This document shows positions 1 to 8,059 of a stretch of DNA of 50,883 nt, in pieces. The notes under the pieces were generated by a model. The model worked only from the letters and a program-made list of their open reading frames with translations. It was not told the origin of the DNA and searched no databases. The translations under genes were made by a program, and so were the position numbers. This DNA is from Chryseobacterium lathyri (GTDB taxonomy: Bacteria > Bacteroidota > Bacteroidia > Flavobacteriales > Weeksellaceae), in the NCBI RefSeq assembly GCF_003290185.1, contig NZ_QNFY01000021.1:1-50883 (forward strand), read 5' to 3'. Position 1 is the first letter of the stretch. Each line of letters opens with the position of its first letter.

Positions 1-86
1 ATTATATATATAGTCGATTGGTATGATGATATTATTATAAAACAGACGGAACTCCTATTGGTGAAAAAACAACATTAATGAAATAG
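1..86 (+). pseudogene. 3' end of a gene, possibly a toxin tail (partial, frame uncertain)
   Basis: Only the last few codons are in the window. The frame ending in TAG at 84-86 reads YYKTDGTPIGEKTTLMK, which looks like real protein, but it is interrupted by TGA at 27-29. The other open frame (1-78) reads into the same region and its first residues include VDWYDD. A one-base shift near 30-35 would join the two readings. The tail is 15 bases upstream of an immunity-like gene, the usual order for a polymorphic toxin and its immunity gene. The identification is inference; the product is not recognised. Confidence 0.3.
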
Positions 87-101
87 TTTTAAAAAAGAAT
101 A

Positions 102-707
102 ATGATTATTAGTATAGAAGACGATGTTTTTGAAGTAAATACATCTGAAGCGTATAATAAAGATATTTTTGTCTATAATAAATGGATAATTATTCCTTAT
201 GTAAACCTTGAAATTTTCAATATTAACTTCACTCAAAGCATAATTAAAAGATATGATAAGCTAGATTTTTCATATTTACTTTTTAGAGATGTAAGAGAAA
301 TATTTTGGAATTATGCCGTTAATGATGAAGTGAAATATGGAAAATTAATGTTAAATAATTCTTCTTTTGAGAACGATTATATAATAGATTATGTTTCTGG
401 TGCAGATATAATGAATGGCATTTCTGGATGTGAAATCAAAGTGAAATTTAAAGAGCAGTATTTATTTATTTCGAAAGATCATTTACAAATTAAAAGTGGA
501 CCATTGAATATCTGGACACCTGTAGATACTCCTAATTTTTCAAGGAATATTGATGAGAAGGCAATAGATATTTTTTATAATAAGCGGTATATTCCAGATG
601 AAATTTTGCAGTTTACAGGAGCTGACTCATTTTCAGAAATTGAGATTTTAGATCTTTTTAAACCTTTACCCAAAGATGAGCAAATAATGATCGCACAGAA
701 TTGGTAA
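102..707 (+). CDS. hypothetical protein, immunity-like (201 aa)
   Basis: An acidic soluble protein with no signal peptide, membrane segment or motif that I recognise. Its size, AT-rich coding sequence, position directly after a probable toxin tail and lack of conserved catalytic residues fit an immunity protein for a contact-dependent or secreted toxin. That role is inferred from context only. It lies just outside the left end of the integrated island and is followed by a strong terminator at 893-926. The ATG at 102 follows an A-rich stretch (aaaaaagaata), the usual weak initiation context of Flavobacteriia. Confidence 0.55.
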   Translation: MIISIEDDVFEVNTSEAYNKDIFVYNKWIIIPYVNLEIFNINFTQSIIKRYDKLDFSYLLFRDVREIFWNYAVNDEVKYGKLMLNNSSFENDYIIDYVSGADIMNGISGCEIKVKFKEQYLFISKDHLQIKSGPLNIWTPVDTPNFSRNIDEKAIDIFYNKRYIPDEILQFTGADSFSEIEILDLFKPLPKDEQIMIAQNW

Positions 708-892
708 TCCTTTCTTCTCATATTACGGGATGACAATCTGGGACTGATGAATAAAATCAAAGCTAACTTTTTAGTTGATTTTTTGTAATTTTACAATGCT
801 AACTACATTTTTTGAGTAAAGATAATTATGAAACAGAAATGTTATGCTCACCTTCAATTTGAGAATCTCTGTTATTGATATCTGGGCAAAAA

Positions 893-926
893 AACACCCC
901 TCAATTGTGCAATTTGAGGGGTTTTG
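893..926 (+). terminator. Rho-independent terminator, left flank
   Basis: CCCCTCAA pairs with TTGAGGGG and the stem extends by TTG/CAA; a T-rich tail follows. An A-rich run precedes it, so it may work in both directions. It ends about 22 bases before the left attachment repeat. The rest of 708-1088 holds no gene that I can support: only this terminator, the att repeat and an integrase-arm-like repeat. Confidence 0.7.
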
Positions 927-947
927 TTTGAAATTGTTTAATTTCCA

Positions 948-966
948 GTGGTTTCTCCAGGAATAT
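948..966. repeat. left attachment repeat (attL core) of the island
   Basis: GTGGTTTCTCCAGGAATAT is repeated exactly and in the same orientation at 20909-20927, beside a tyrosine integrase. A short T-rich similarity (TTTATTCT) follows in both copies. The pair marks an integrated element of about 19.96 kb. The repeat's reverse complement ends in ACCAC, like a tRNA 3' end, but no tRNA body is present on either side. Confidence 0.8.
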
Positions 967-1013
967 CCCTTTATTCTGATTTTCAATGATTTAAATCTAT
1001 GTTTACTTTTGAG

Positions 1014-1024
1014 AGGGACAAAGT
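1014..1024 (+). promoter_or_regulatory. AGGGACAAA-type repeat, possible integrase arm site (left)
   Basis: AGGGACAAAGT lies about 50 bases inside the left repeat. Related copies are AGGGACAAC at 20776 and AGGGACAAAAAAGGACT at 20787 near the right end, plus an inverted copy near 2219. Short repeats just inside both ends of an element are typical arm-type binding sites for tyrosine integrases. The function is inferred. Confidence 0.4.
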
Positions 1025-1088
1025 AGAGACAATAATTTATAAATTAAGTCTTTTTTGCCGATATTTGTTTAACCCTGTTTAGTAAACT

Positions 1089-2210
1089 ATGAAAGCAAAG
1101 ATAAACAATTTTTACAATTTTCTTAATGAACTTCGATATAGGTTTCAAAATATTTTAATGTCAAGTCCTGAAAGTTTAGATGAAGATATTGCTCTCCTAG
1201 AATCCATCTATTCAATCAATAAAGAACAGTTTCCATTTGATATTAAGACAGTATTTGAAGAATTATATACAGAAAATCCCGATAAGATGGAAATGATTTT
1301 TTGGGATAAACTCAAAGAATCTTACTACAATTACGAGCAGTTTGTAGAATTAGATTATCAATATTTTAAAAATACAGATTTACCTGAAAAGTTTCAAAGC
1401 CTATTCTATCACAGTAAACTCCTATCATATAACTATTTTGCCTATGTTTCCCGTATTTATTATTGGTACTATGGCAGGAAAAATGAAAATCGGGGTGAAA
1501 AAGAAAAGATTACAGCAAAATTTTTAGATGATTACAATAAAATAATCCCCGAATTATCTGAAGGTGATGCTATGCAAAAAATTCAAAATTACTTTTCTCT
1601 TAATTTTGAAATGTTAGAAAACTATATAAAATATATTTACGCAAAAAATGATTTTCACCTTGAAATTGTTGAGCTCCGAATGTCTGATAATAGCTTTATA
1701 AATAAGGGACTGGAAAAATTAGCAAATGAATATTATTCAAAATTAGAAGTACTTGCAAACTACAAAGACAATATAACAAAGTTAGCGATGAATCTGAGGT
1801 TTGAATATCCTTATTTTTTACATAGTGAAGGTGCATTTGCAAAAAAAGTTGCTAAAAGTCAAGAGCCTATAAAATTTCTTCATCCAGAAAATGTTCTTAG
1901 TTCGCTTAAACCATATATTAATGAAGAGTTTAATGCATCTTTGGGAAAACTAATTTTCGGTGAGGTGACTAATGTAGACAAGGAAATTGCTTTCAGAGGA
2001 AGTTCTAATATGCTTGTTTATTTTTTTAAACAACTTTATGAGGATGGTCACCTAATTGCTGATAGCAAAGAGCAGATTTCGGAATGGATAATTAAAAACT
2101 TTATGTTTTATGATGAAGAGGATTACAAAAAGTTTAAAAAAGATACTATTCAAAAAACTTTAATGAGAGATTGTAAGCCTCCCAAAAGAGAGGTTAAATA
2201 TCTCGGTTAA
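1089..2210 (+). CDS. hypothetical island protein, possible regulator (373 aa)
   Basis: First gene inside the left end of the island. The protein is cytosolic and helix-rich, with many aromatic and charged residues. About 75 residues near the C-terminus (from residue 296, FRGSSNMLVYFFKQL onward, then ISEWIIKNF) resemble the end of regulator-like proteins found in Bacteroidetes mobile elements, loosely recalling RteC. I cannot assign a family. It is followed by an AGTCCC/TTGTCCCTA segment that is an inverted copy of the right-end repeats, then by the excisionase-like gene. A role in control or excision of the element is a guess from position. Confidence 0.6.
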   Translation: MKAKINNFYNFLNELRYRFQNILMSSPESLDEDIALLESIYSINKEQFPFDIKTVFEELYTENPDKMEMIFWDKLKESYYNYEQFVELDYQYFKNTDLPEKFQSLFYHSKLLSYNYFAYVSRIYYWYYGRKNENRGEKEKITAKFLDDYNKIIPELSEGDAMQKIQNYFSLNFEMLENYIKYIYAKNDFHLEIVELRMSDNSFINKGLEKLANEYYSKLEVLANYKDNITKLAMNLRFEYPYFLHSEGAFAKKVAKSQEPIKFLHPENVLSSLKPYINEEFNASLGKLIFGEVTNVDKEIAFRGSSNMLVYFFKQLYEDGHLIADSKEQISEWIIKNFMFYDEEDYKKFKKDTIQKTLMRDCKPPKREVKYLG

Positions 2211-2218
2211 TTTTTTTG

Positions 2219-2238
2219 AGTCCCTTTTTTGTCCCTAT
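2219..2238 (-). promoter_or_regulatory. inverted copy of the right-end AGGGACAAAAAAGGACT repeat
   Basis: The + strand reads AGTCCCTTTTTTGTCCCTAT. The reverse complement of 20787-20803 with its flank reads AGTCCTTTTTTGTCCCTAT, which differs by one extra C. The copies lie in opposite orientation near opposite ends of the island and upstream of the excisionase-like and integrase genes. They may be shared binding sites for Int or Xis. Confidence 0.45.
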
Positions 2239-2255
2239 TTAGGTACAGGCATTGA

Positions 2256-2283
2256 TTGAGGATAATTCACTAAAGTATTTTTG
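2256..2283 (+). promoter_or_regulatory. Bacteroidetes-type promoter for the HTH gene
   Basis: TATTTTTG at 2276-2283 fits the -7 consensus TAnnTTTG. TTG at 2256-2258 lies 17 bases upstream, as expected for the -33 element. The predicted start of transcription is near 2289, about 18 bases before the ATG at 2307. Confidence 0.55.
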
Positions 2284-2306
2284 TATCATAATTTAAAATA
2301 AACATT

Positions 2307-2624
2307 ATGAAACAAGAAAAATTCTTAGAGATTATCACTCAATTAGTGAGTGCTTTTCCGTCAGAAAATCAAACAGACGAGAAATTAGATTTATTAATTT
2401 CAAAATTAGAAAGTAAAGACAAAGATTCTGCGGAATCAGAGAAAGACGAACATCTCTTAATAGCTGAAGTATGTGAACTTACCAAAAAAAAGAGAACAAC
2501 CATTTGGCTTTGGAACAAAAAAGGTTTATTAAAGCCTGTTGGTAAGTCTGGGAAAAGCCCTATTTATAGGAGAAGTGATGTTTTGAATTATATTTATAAT
2601 TCTGAAAAACAACAAACTGAATAA
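2307..2624 (+). CDS. excisionase-like helix-turn-helix protein (105 aa)
   Basis: Residues about 45-100 form a winged-helix, HTH_17/MerR-type DNA-binding domain: an LLIAEVCELTKKKRTTIWLWNKKG segment (two helices), a short wing, then PIYRRSDVLNYI. Bacteroidetes elements commonly carry such small DNA-binding proteins next to a primase-like gene; they act as excisionase or as regulator of mobilisation. The N-terminal 45 residues are charged and probably helical. It has its own TAnnTTTG promoter at 2256-2283. A perfect AAACAGCGCTGTTT palindrome follows the stop and may be its operator. Confidence 0.75.
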   Translation: MKQEKFLEIITQLVSAFPSENQTDEKLDLLISKLESKDKDSAESEKDEHLLIAEVCELTKKKRTTIWLWNKKGLLKPVGKSGKSPIYRRSDVLNYIYNSEKQQTE

Positions 2625-2647
2625 TTTTTTTAAGTAAAATTACTTCT

Positions 2648-2661
2648 AAACAGCGCTGTTT
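2648..2661. promoter_or_regulatory. 14-bp perfect palindrome, possible operator
   Basis: AAACAGCGCTGTTT is perfectly self-complementary. It stands in the 158-base gap between the HTH gene and the primase-like gene. A binding site for a dimeric regulator is plausible but untested. Confidence 0.4.
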
Positions 2662-2782
2662 ATCTTATATCAAAGTCTTATTTCCTAAAGACTTAAAAAA
2701 AAATAAATTTTATCGAACAAATATTAATCCGCAGTGGAAATTCCTTTGCATGGTTTTCCATTGCCTAAAAATTAAGAAGCTT

Positions 2783-4009
2783 ATGTTTTCAGTTATACAA
2801 AACGTAAAAAACCGAAATATTATCGGACAAATAAACTCCGTAGCTGGGTTTGTTGAATATCTTAAAGATGCAAAAAGGGTAGAAGTCCCCCAAATATTAA
2901 AATTACGAGAAATAGATAAAAAAAGTAAAGAATATCAGGCAATAAAAATAACATTACCTTCAATTTGTTTTAACTACACTTTCAAGAATAACTACGTCAA
3001 TACCGAAAATGCAAATGAATCAACGGGATTTTTGTATTTTGATATAGACGGAGAAAAAGACTTTAACTACGACACAACTTATATTACAGCATTATGGAAA
3101 AGTGTTGGAGGAAATGGTTTTGGATTACTCGTAAAAGTAAGAAACCTTGTAAAAGAGAATTTCAAGGAAAGTTATGGGCATATAGTAGATATATTGGGTA
3201 TCCCTTATGATAAATCATGCAATGATTGTAGTCGAGTGAACATTATCAGTTTTGATACAGAAGCACACTACAATGAAAATGCTGTTGAAATTGATTTATT
3301 AGAGTTTAATACAACTGTTTTACACGCAGTTAAAAAACTCCCCCATTTTAATAGTAATAAAAATAAAAAATTAGGTTACTCTCTCAATGGGGGTAATATT
3401 AGATTCAATAATTTATCTGACGTATTGGAAGAAAAAGATTTTGAATTTAACAAAGAAGGATATTATGATTTTGGAAAAGAAAAAGTAGAATATTGTAAAT
3501 GCTTTGCCCCACGTAAAATTGTTCCTGAAGGATTAAGGAATCAGAGGGTAAGTTCTTACGCCTATTGTCTTATTTCAATAAATCCTGATGCTGGTTTTAC
3601 TAACTTTAAACGTTATCTACAAAAATACAATACGAAATGTTGTAACCCACCTCTTGAATGGGAGGAAATAGACCATATAGCTACTAAAATTTACAATTTA
3701 AGAGGAAATGTCAACCCAAGAAATAATGCTAAAAGAAGGGTTGTTTATGGTGCTAAAATTAATACAATAGACGAAAAGCGAAAAATTAATGGTAAGATTT
3801 TAGGAAATGAAAGGTCTGAAAATACCTTTAAAAGTTTAGTGGATTGTGTGTTGAGCTGGGATTATGAAAAGTACCCGAAAATCACTCAAAAAACGTTACG
3901 AACAGTTTCAGGCAGGTGTAAAAATACGATTGAAAAATACTACCGTAGCGTTCTTAATACGGTCAGAAGATTAAAGGCTGAGAGCTTAAAAAATGAAGTA
4001 GGAGAATGA
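2783..4009 (+). CDS. BT4734/VirE-N-like primase-type protein with PriCT-like domain
   Basis: The start at 2783 (MFSVIQNVKNRN) is preferred over the ATG at 2750, because proteins of this family begin with a short strand of this type. Counting from 2783, residues about 1-185 match the BT4734-like domain found in Bacteroidetes mobile-element replication proteins. The key segments are STGFLYFDIDGE and the later SRVNIISFD. Residues about 235-300 (EGLRNQRVSSYAYCLI, then NPPLEWEEIDHIATKI) resemble the primase C-terminal PriCT domain. The end is helical and basic and may bind DNA. The protein lacks the P-loop helicase half seen in longer VirE-type proteins. It probably helps replicate or mobilise the island. 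Upstream neighbour is the excisionase-like gene. Confidence 0.72.
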   Translation: MFSVIQNVKNRNIIGQINSVAGFVEYLKDAKRVEVPQILKLREIDKKSKEYQAIKITLPSICFNYTFKNNYVNTENANESTGFLYFDIDGEKDFNYDTTYITALWKSVGGNGFGLLVKVRNLVKENFKESYGHIVDILGIPYDKSCNDCSRVNIISFDTEAHYNENAVEIDLLEFNTTVLHAVKKLPHFNSNKNKKLGYSLNGGNIRFNNLSDVLEEKDFEFNKEGYYDFGKEKVEYCKCFAPRKIVPEGLRNQRVSSYAYCLISINPDAGFTNFKRYLQKYNTKCCNPPLEWEEIDHIATKIYNLRGNVNPRNNAKRRVVYGAKINTIDEKRKINGKILGNERSENTFKSLVDCVLSWDYEKYPKITQKTLRTVSGRCKNTIEKYYRSVLNTVRRLKAESLKNEVGE

Positions 4010-4042
4010 TTTTCTTCTACTTTATTGTGTTTAATTTTATAA

Positions 4043-4111
4043 ATGAAAAGTAATAAATTCTCAAAAAGAATTAAACGTAATCGAACAAAAGTCCTTAATC
4101 AGAATGGATGA
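4043..4111 (+). CDS. possible 22-aa basic peptide
   Basis: ATG at 4043 to TGA at 4109-4111, product MKSNKFSKRIKRNRTKVLNQ plus NG, strongly basic. It overlaps the start of the next small frame by 8 bases, which suggests translational coupling. It may equally be chance in AT-rich DNA. Confidence 0.2.
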   Translation: MKSNKFSKRIKRNRTKVLNQNG

Positions 4112-4274
4112 ACCTAGAAGTTTTGAACACATCGAAACAAGGTTTGGGATAAATGGGAGTTATGTAGGGATTGTAATGACCTATAAAGGTAAAGATAGTT
4201 ATAGAGGAACTGTTACCAAAAGCATTAAAGCGAAAGTAAATTTAAAAGATTCCCTAGTTTTAGTGGAACAATAA
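4104..4274 (+). CDS. small hypothetical protein (56 aa)
   Basis: The frame runs from ATG 4104 to TAA 4272-4274. The product starts MDEPRSFEHIETRFGINGSY and ends in a basic, strand-like segment (KAKVNLKDSLVLVEQ). Its composition looks like real protein rather than random AT-rich sequence, and it directly follows the primase-like gene on the same strand. It could be an intact small gene or the end of a decayed one. No family recognised. Confidence 0.35.
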   Translation: MDEPRSFEHIETRFGINGSYVGIVMTYKGKDSYRGTVTKSIKAKVNLKDSLVLVEQ

Positions 4275-4313
4275 AGGCAATTTTGGAATATTTATTAAAA
4301 ATATTTGAAAATT

Positions 4314-4353
4314 AATTATTTTGCTTGTAATTAATTTGATAAGCAAAATAATT
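4314..4353. terminator. 13-bp perfect inverted repeat, terminator or operator
   Basis: AATTATTTTGCTT at 4314-4326 pairs perfectly with 4341-4353 around a 14-base loop. It lies between the primase-like gene and the promoter of the defence-like operon, so it may separate the two transcription units. There is no clear U-run after it, so an operator is also possible. Confidence 0.4.
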
Positions 4354-4421
4354 GTGGAATATCATGATGATTTTTTATTCTAGATAAATTAGTGTGCGGA
4401 GTTTTTAACTTGTAAATTTTG

Positions 4422-4429
4422 TAACTTTG
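4422..4429 (+). promoter_or_regulatory. TAnnTTTG promoter directly upstream of the defence-like operon
   Basis: TAACTTTG matches the Bacteroidetes -7 consensus. It ends 4 bases before the ATG at 4434, so a transcript started here would have almost no leader. No good -33 element is visible at the normal distance. Confidence 0.4.
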
Positions 4430-4433
4430 TTAG

Positions 4434-6311
4434 ATGGCAAAAGACACAGAAAAACAAATTATTAGAGCGTTTTTAGATTATTACTTTAAAACTCGAAAAT
4501 CTCAATTTTCAAAACAAGAAATCCCACAATATAAGGAGCTAATTAAACTTGGAATATTATATGAAATTGATACAGAAAGAGGAATATTAGAATTAGAACA
4601 AAATTCTAATAAATTACAAGATATTGTACTGAAAACTGCTACTGAAAAATTAAACAATCAATTACCAAATGATATTTCGGAAGCATTCAAGTTTGTTGAT
4701 AAATTTGAAGAGACGCTTAAAAAAGAATATAATTGTGAAAGAATTATTAACTCTTTTAGCCATATTATAAAGGGGTTTAAAGGATTTGCACTCTATGTTT
4801 TACATAAAAACGGTTTAGATATAAAGAGTTTTTTACAATCACTTGACAAGGATAATAGAGAAAAGCATTTATTCTCTTTTGAAAGAAGTTTTTTTGATTT
4901 TTTGCCAAATTCAGATTATTCTGAAAAGGAAATTTTTGAGATATTCAGCAAATTGGATGATAAATATGCTGAACATGATATTATTATGTTCCTGCGTAAT
5001 TCTTTTAAGCAAGATTTAAGTTTTGGCAATAAACTATTAAAATATGCTTTAGAAAATAATGTTAAGGAAAGGTTTATATCAGATTTATTAATCGGAGCTT
5101 ATAATTCAGGAGATTTAACTGCTATTGATAAAGCAACAAGTCTAAAAGATAAAAATTATAGTGAGTGTTTATTTATTTTAGGTAGGCTAAATTTTCAAAA
5201 CGAAATCGATATAGAGAAAGCATATAATCAAATTGGAGAGATAGAAATTAAAGACGTAGATATTGCTCATCAGCAATCATATCTTATCCAAAATATCGTC
5301 GAAAATAAAAAGACAACAGAAGCCATTTTAAAACAGTCTTTTATATTCTATTTGGAATTTCTAAATAATGGCACAGACGAGATAATAAATAGTGTTTTTC
5401 ATGATATTTCTATGTTAAATGGATTTGAATCAGAAAAGTACGGCTTACTACATTTGTATCTTTCAAAAACAGGAAATTTTGCAGTAATAAAGCATTTTTT
5501 CTACCATTTTTCTGAACCAGTATATATTTTTGATATTATGATGAGGTTATTCGACAAAGACCGTAATCATAATTTTCCTATGGATTTATTTGAAAACGGT
5601 ATCAGTGAATTTTGGAATAAAAATCATATTAAAACAGAGGAATGCATTTTAAATCTTTTTAAGCAATACTCTTTTCTTGGGGTACTTGGCGTAAAAGTGA
5701 TACTTAGTTCACATTTTGGTATATACCATGTAGATTTATTAAAATTGGATAAGGTAGAATGTCAACTAAATGCCATAAATAACATTTGTAAATATCCTCA
5801 TTCATTCGATAAGCTATTGCCTTTAATTCTGCCATTAAGAAATTCCAAATTGAGAGGTGTACGAGAGCATATTCAAAATAGTTTAGCTCAAATAGTTTTC
5901 AACTCTTATCATGAGACAATCTATAAAGAAATAGAAATTAGTATAGGTAAAACAAAAAGAGACAAAGAGTTTTTAAATCCAATTAAAAAAGCATTAGAAG
6001 ATTATTATAAACTAAAAGAGTTGAAAGAATCTATTAACGACCTAAATCCTTATGAAAATGAACGTGATTTAATGGATTTATTTTATCGTTTGGAACACGA
6101 AGCTCACGCAAAAATGATGAACGAAGTAAATGCAGGAAAAGGGACTTTTATGGAAATGGTTAAAACTAATATTATTGTTAGAGGAAACTCTTTCAAGTTT
6201 GATGATAAAGAACCTACTCCAATGTCATTAATCAAAAGCAGTATGCTTATAGATAGTAGTAGTTATCTTAACCCTGATTTATATGATCATAATTTGAATA
6301 TCACAGAATGA
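4434..6311 (+). CDS. helical-repeat protein of a putative defence operon (625 aa)
   Basis: First gene of a same-strand run of five. The protein is soluble and almost wholly alpha-helical, with recurring leucine/phenylalanine helix pairs through residues 100-520 as in HEAT/TPR-like scaffolds. The C-terminal about 100 residues contain LMDLFYRLEHEAHAKMMNEV and a short strand segment. No catalytic motif is seen. Its stop overlaps the next start by 4 bases (ATGA), so it is translationally coupled to the nuclease-like gene and probably forms a complex with it. I do not recognise a named family. A TAnnTTTG promoter lies immediately before the ATG. Strong AT bias fits an acquired cargo gene. Confidence 0.6.
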   Translation: MAKDTEKQIIRAFLDYYFKTRKSQFSKQEIPQYKELIKLGILYEIDTERGILELEQNSNKLQDIVLKTATEKLNNQLPNDISEAFKFVDKFEETLKKEYNCERIINSFSHIIKGFKGFALYVLHKNGLDIKSFLQSLDKDNREKHLFSFERSFFDFLPNSDYSEKEIFEIFSKLDDKYAEHDIIMFLRNSFKQDLSFGNKLLKYALENNVKERFISDLLIGAYNSGDLTAIDKATSLKDKNYSECLFILGRLNFQNEIDIEKAYNQIGEIEIKDVDIAHQQSYLIQNIVENKKTTEAILKQSFIFYLEFLNNGTDEIINSVFHDISMLNGFESEKYGLLHLYLSKTGNFAVIKHFFYHFSEPVYIFDIMMRLFDKDRNHNFPMDLFENGISEFWNKNHIKTEECILNLFKQYSFLGVLGVKVILSSHFGIYHVDLLKLDKVECQLNAINNICKYPHSFDKLLPLILPLRNSKLRGVREHIQNSLAQIVFNSYHETIYKEIEISIGKTKRDKEFLNPIKKALEDYYKLKELKESINDLNPYENERDLMDLFYRLEHEAHAKMMNEVNAGKGTFMEMVKTNIIVRGNSFKFDDKEPTPMSLIKSSMLIDSSSYLNPDLYDHNLNITE

Positions 6312-8059
6312 ACATAAAGCCAATTATAGTTAAATCCTACCTCGAATCTTTAACAGAGGAAAGAGAACTTAATAGAATATTTCCCATGCTATTAACTTCT
6401 TTAGGATTTGAAATTTTAACCAAACCGACAGAAAATAAGGGGTTGCCCGAATATGGTAAAGACATAGTTGCAGTAGGAAAAGATAATGACGGTATAAAAA
6501 AGCGATTTTACTTTGAACTAAAAGGTGGTAATGATAGAGATATTAATTCCGTTGTTTTAACGAAAAACGACGGAATTATGATGTCTTTACGGGAGGCAAA
6601 ATATGCGGATTTTGAAACTACCTATAAAGATTTTAATACACTACCTCAAAAAGTAGTGCTTGTTCATAATGGGGAGCTAAAAGCAAATGCAAGAAAAACG
6701 TTTACGGGGTTTATTTCTAAAGAATTTCCTACTAATGGAGGTATTGAATTTGACCGTTGGGACATTGAGCGATTAAGTTTAGAGTTTTCAAATCATTTAT
6801 TCGGAGCTTATCTTTTAACTGACCAAAATACTACAAAACTTTTCAATAAAGTTCTAATTAACTTAAACGCTTCTAATCATATTTCAGAGGATTTTATAAA
6901 ACTATTAGATGATTTATTTAGTAAAAATGAATGGCAAGGTTGGAACAAGAAAAAAAGAGAATGGATTTTACTATTTGAGACTTTGAAATTAATCTCATTT
7001 ATTATCTATACGGAAGCTAAGGATTATAATAACCTTGATATTGCGAAGAGATATTTAACGCATTTAATTCTAAAATACTGGCATTGGATTTTAAAAAATA
7101 AATTAGAAAATGATAAAAAGATTATTGCTCACTTTAATAATGTATTAACATTCTATTTATCAATACTAACCGAGTATTTTAAAAGAACTTTACCATTGGC
7201 AAAAATTCAGAATGGTTTATCTTATGAAAATTCGGGAAGATATGAACAAATAGGATATACAAAACGAACATTTGAATATTTAGAATATCTAACATTCCTG
7301 TTAAATATTGATTTTGAGAATCCCAATGTAAACAAAAATACTGTCAAAGAAATTTTAACTTCTGTAATTAATGCAAATAGTGTTTCTTTTCGTCCATTGG
7401 TAGATATAAACTCTATCCCAATTGTTGATATTTTAAATCTCTATTTACTTCTTGATGATAAACAAAGTGCAATAAATTACTTAAAAAGTGTATTAAGCTA
7501 TATTGTTAATGGAAAAGAAAAGTATGGAAGATTACCCGATGCTAATAATAGTTATGAAAATGTAATTCGTTTTACAATTACGGGAGAAAAACCAGTTTAT
7601 TACTCCGATAGTACAAGTCCTCTTTTAGCGGTTCTATTGGAATATATTGCAATATTGGATTTAGAGCAAGAGTATAAAGATATTCGAAAGTTCGTCATTG
7701 ATAATAAAATAGACTTAGGTATTTTTACCCCTCATCATGGAATAAACTCTACCTCAACTCATTTAATAGAGAATATAGAAGATGATTTAGAGGAGCAATT
7801 GTTTTCAAATCCAAGACTAAATGATGGTTATCAAAGAGATATAAAACTTTTTATTGATTTACATGAGGAAATGAACTTTGAAGCATTCAAACTTGATTTT
7901 CAAAAAAGAATTGAGGAATTTCAATACGAATATAGAACAGATAAAGCAGGTTATTATTTTTTAAAAAATCTTGCTCATATCTATTTCCAAATCCCTTATT
8001 TTCCCGATAAATGGAGAAGTTCAAAACTATTAAAGAAGACAGAAAATGCCAACATTTGA
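6308..8059 (+). CDS. PD-(D/E)xK nuclease-like protein with long helical C-terminus (583 aa)
   Basis: Residues about 20-165 look like a Mrr-type restriction-endonuclease fold. A helix ending SLGFEILTKP is followed by GKDIVAV with D52 and by FYFELKGG with E70 and K72; these supply the D...ExK catalytic set. The remaining about 400 residues are helical with no motif that I recognise and may sense the target or oligomerise. The gene overlaps its upstream neighbour by 4 bases and the downstream zinc-finger gene by 14 bases, so the three are one translation unit. Anti-phage DNA cleavage is the likely role, inferred from the fold and the mobile island context. Confidence 0.62.
   Translation: MNIKPIIVKSYLESLTEERELNRIFPMLLTSLGFEILTKPTENKGLPEYGKDIVAVGKDNDGIKKRFYFELKGGNDRDINSVVLTKNDGIMMSLREAKYADFETTYKDFNTLPQKVVLVHNGELKANARKTFTGFISKEFPTNGGIEFDRWDIERLSLEFSNHLFGAYLLTDQNTTKLFNKVLINLNASNHISEDFIKLLDDLFSKNEWQGWNKKKREWILLFETLKLISFIIYTEAKDYNNLDIAKRYLTHLILKYWHWILKNKLENDKKIIAHFNNVLTFYLSILTEYFKRTLPLAKIQNGLSYENSGRYEQIGYTKRTFEYLEYLTFLLNIDFENPNVNKNTVKEILTSVINANSVSFRPLVDINSIPIVDILNLYLLLDDKQSAINYLKSVLSYIVNGKEKYGRLPDANNSYENVIRFTITGEKPVYYSDSTSPLLAVLLEYIAILDLEQEYKDIRKFVIDNKIDLGIFTPHHGINSTSTHLIENIEDDLEEQLFSNPRLNDGYQRDIKLFIDLHEEMNFEAFKLDFQKRIEEFQYEYRTDKAGYYFLKNLAHIYFQIPYFPDKWRSSKLLKKTENANI

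Noticed and set aside
948..966. tRNA gene at the attachment site
   Set aside because: The repeat looks like a reverse-complemented tRNA 3' end, but the adjoining bases on both sides do not form D, anticodon or T arms.
1089..2210. RteC regulator assignment for the 373-aa protein
   Set aside because: Only a loose similarity near the C-terminus; the N-terminal two thirds do not follow the RteC pattern.
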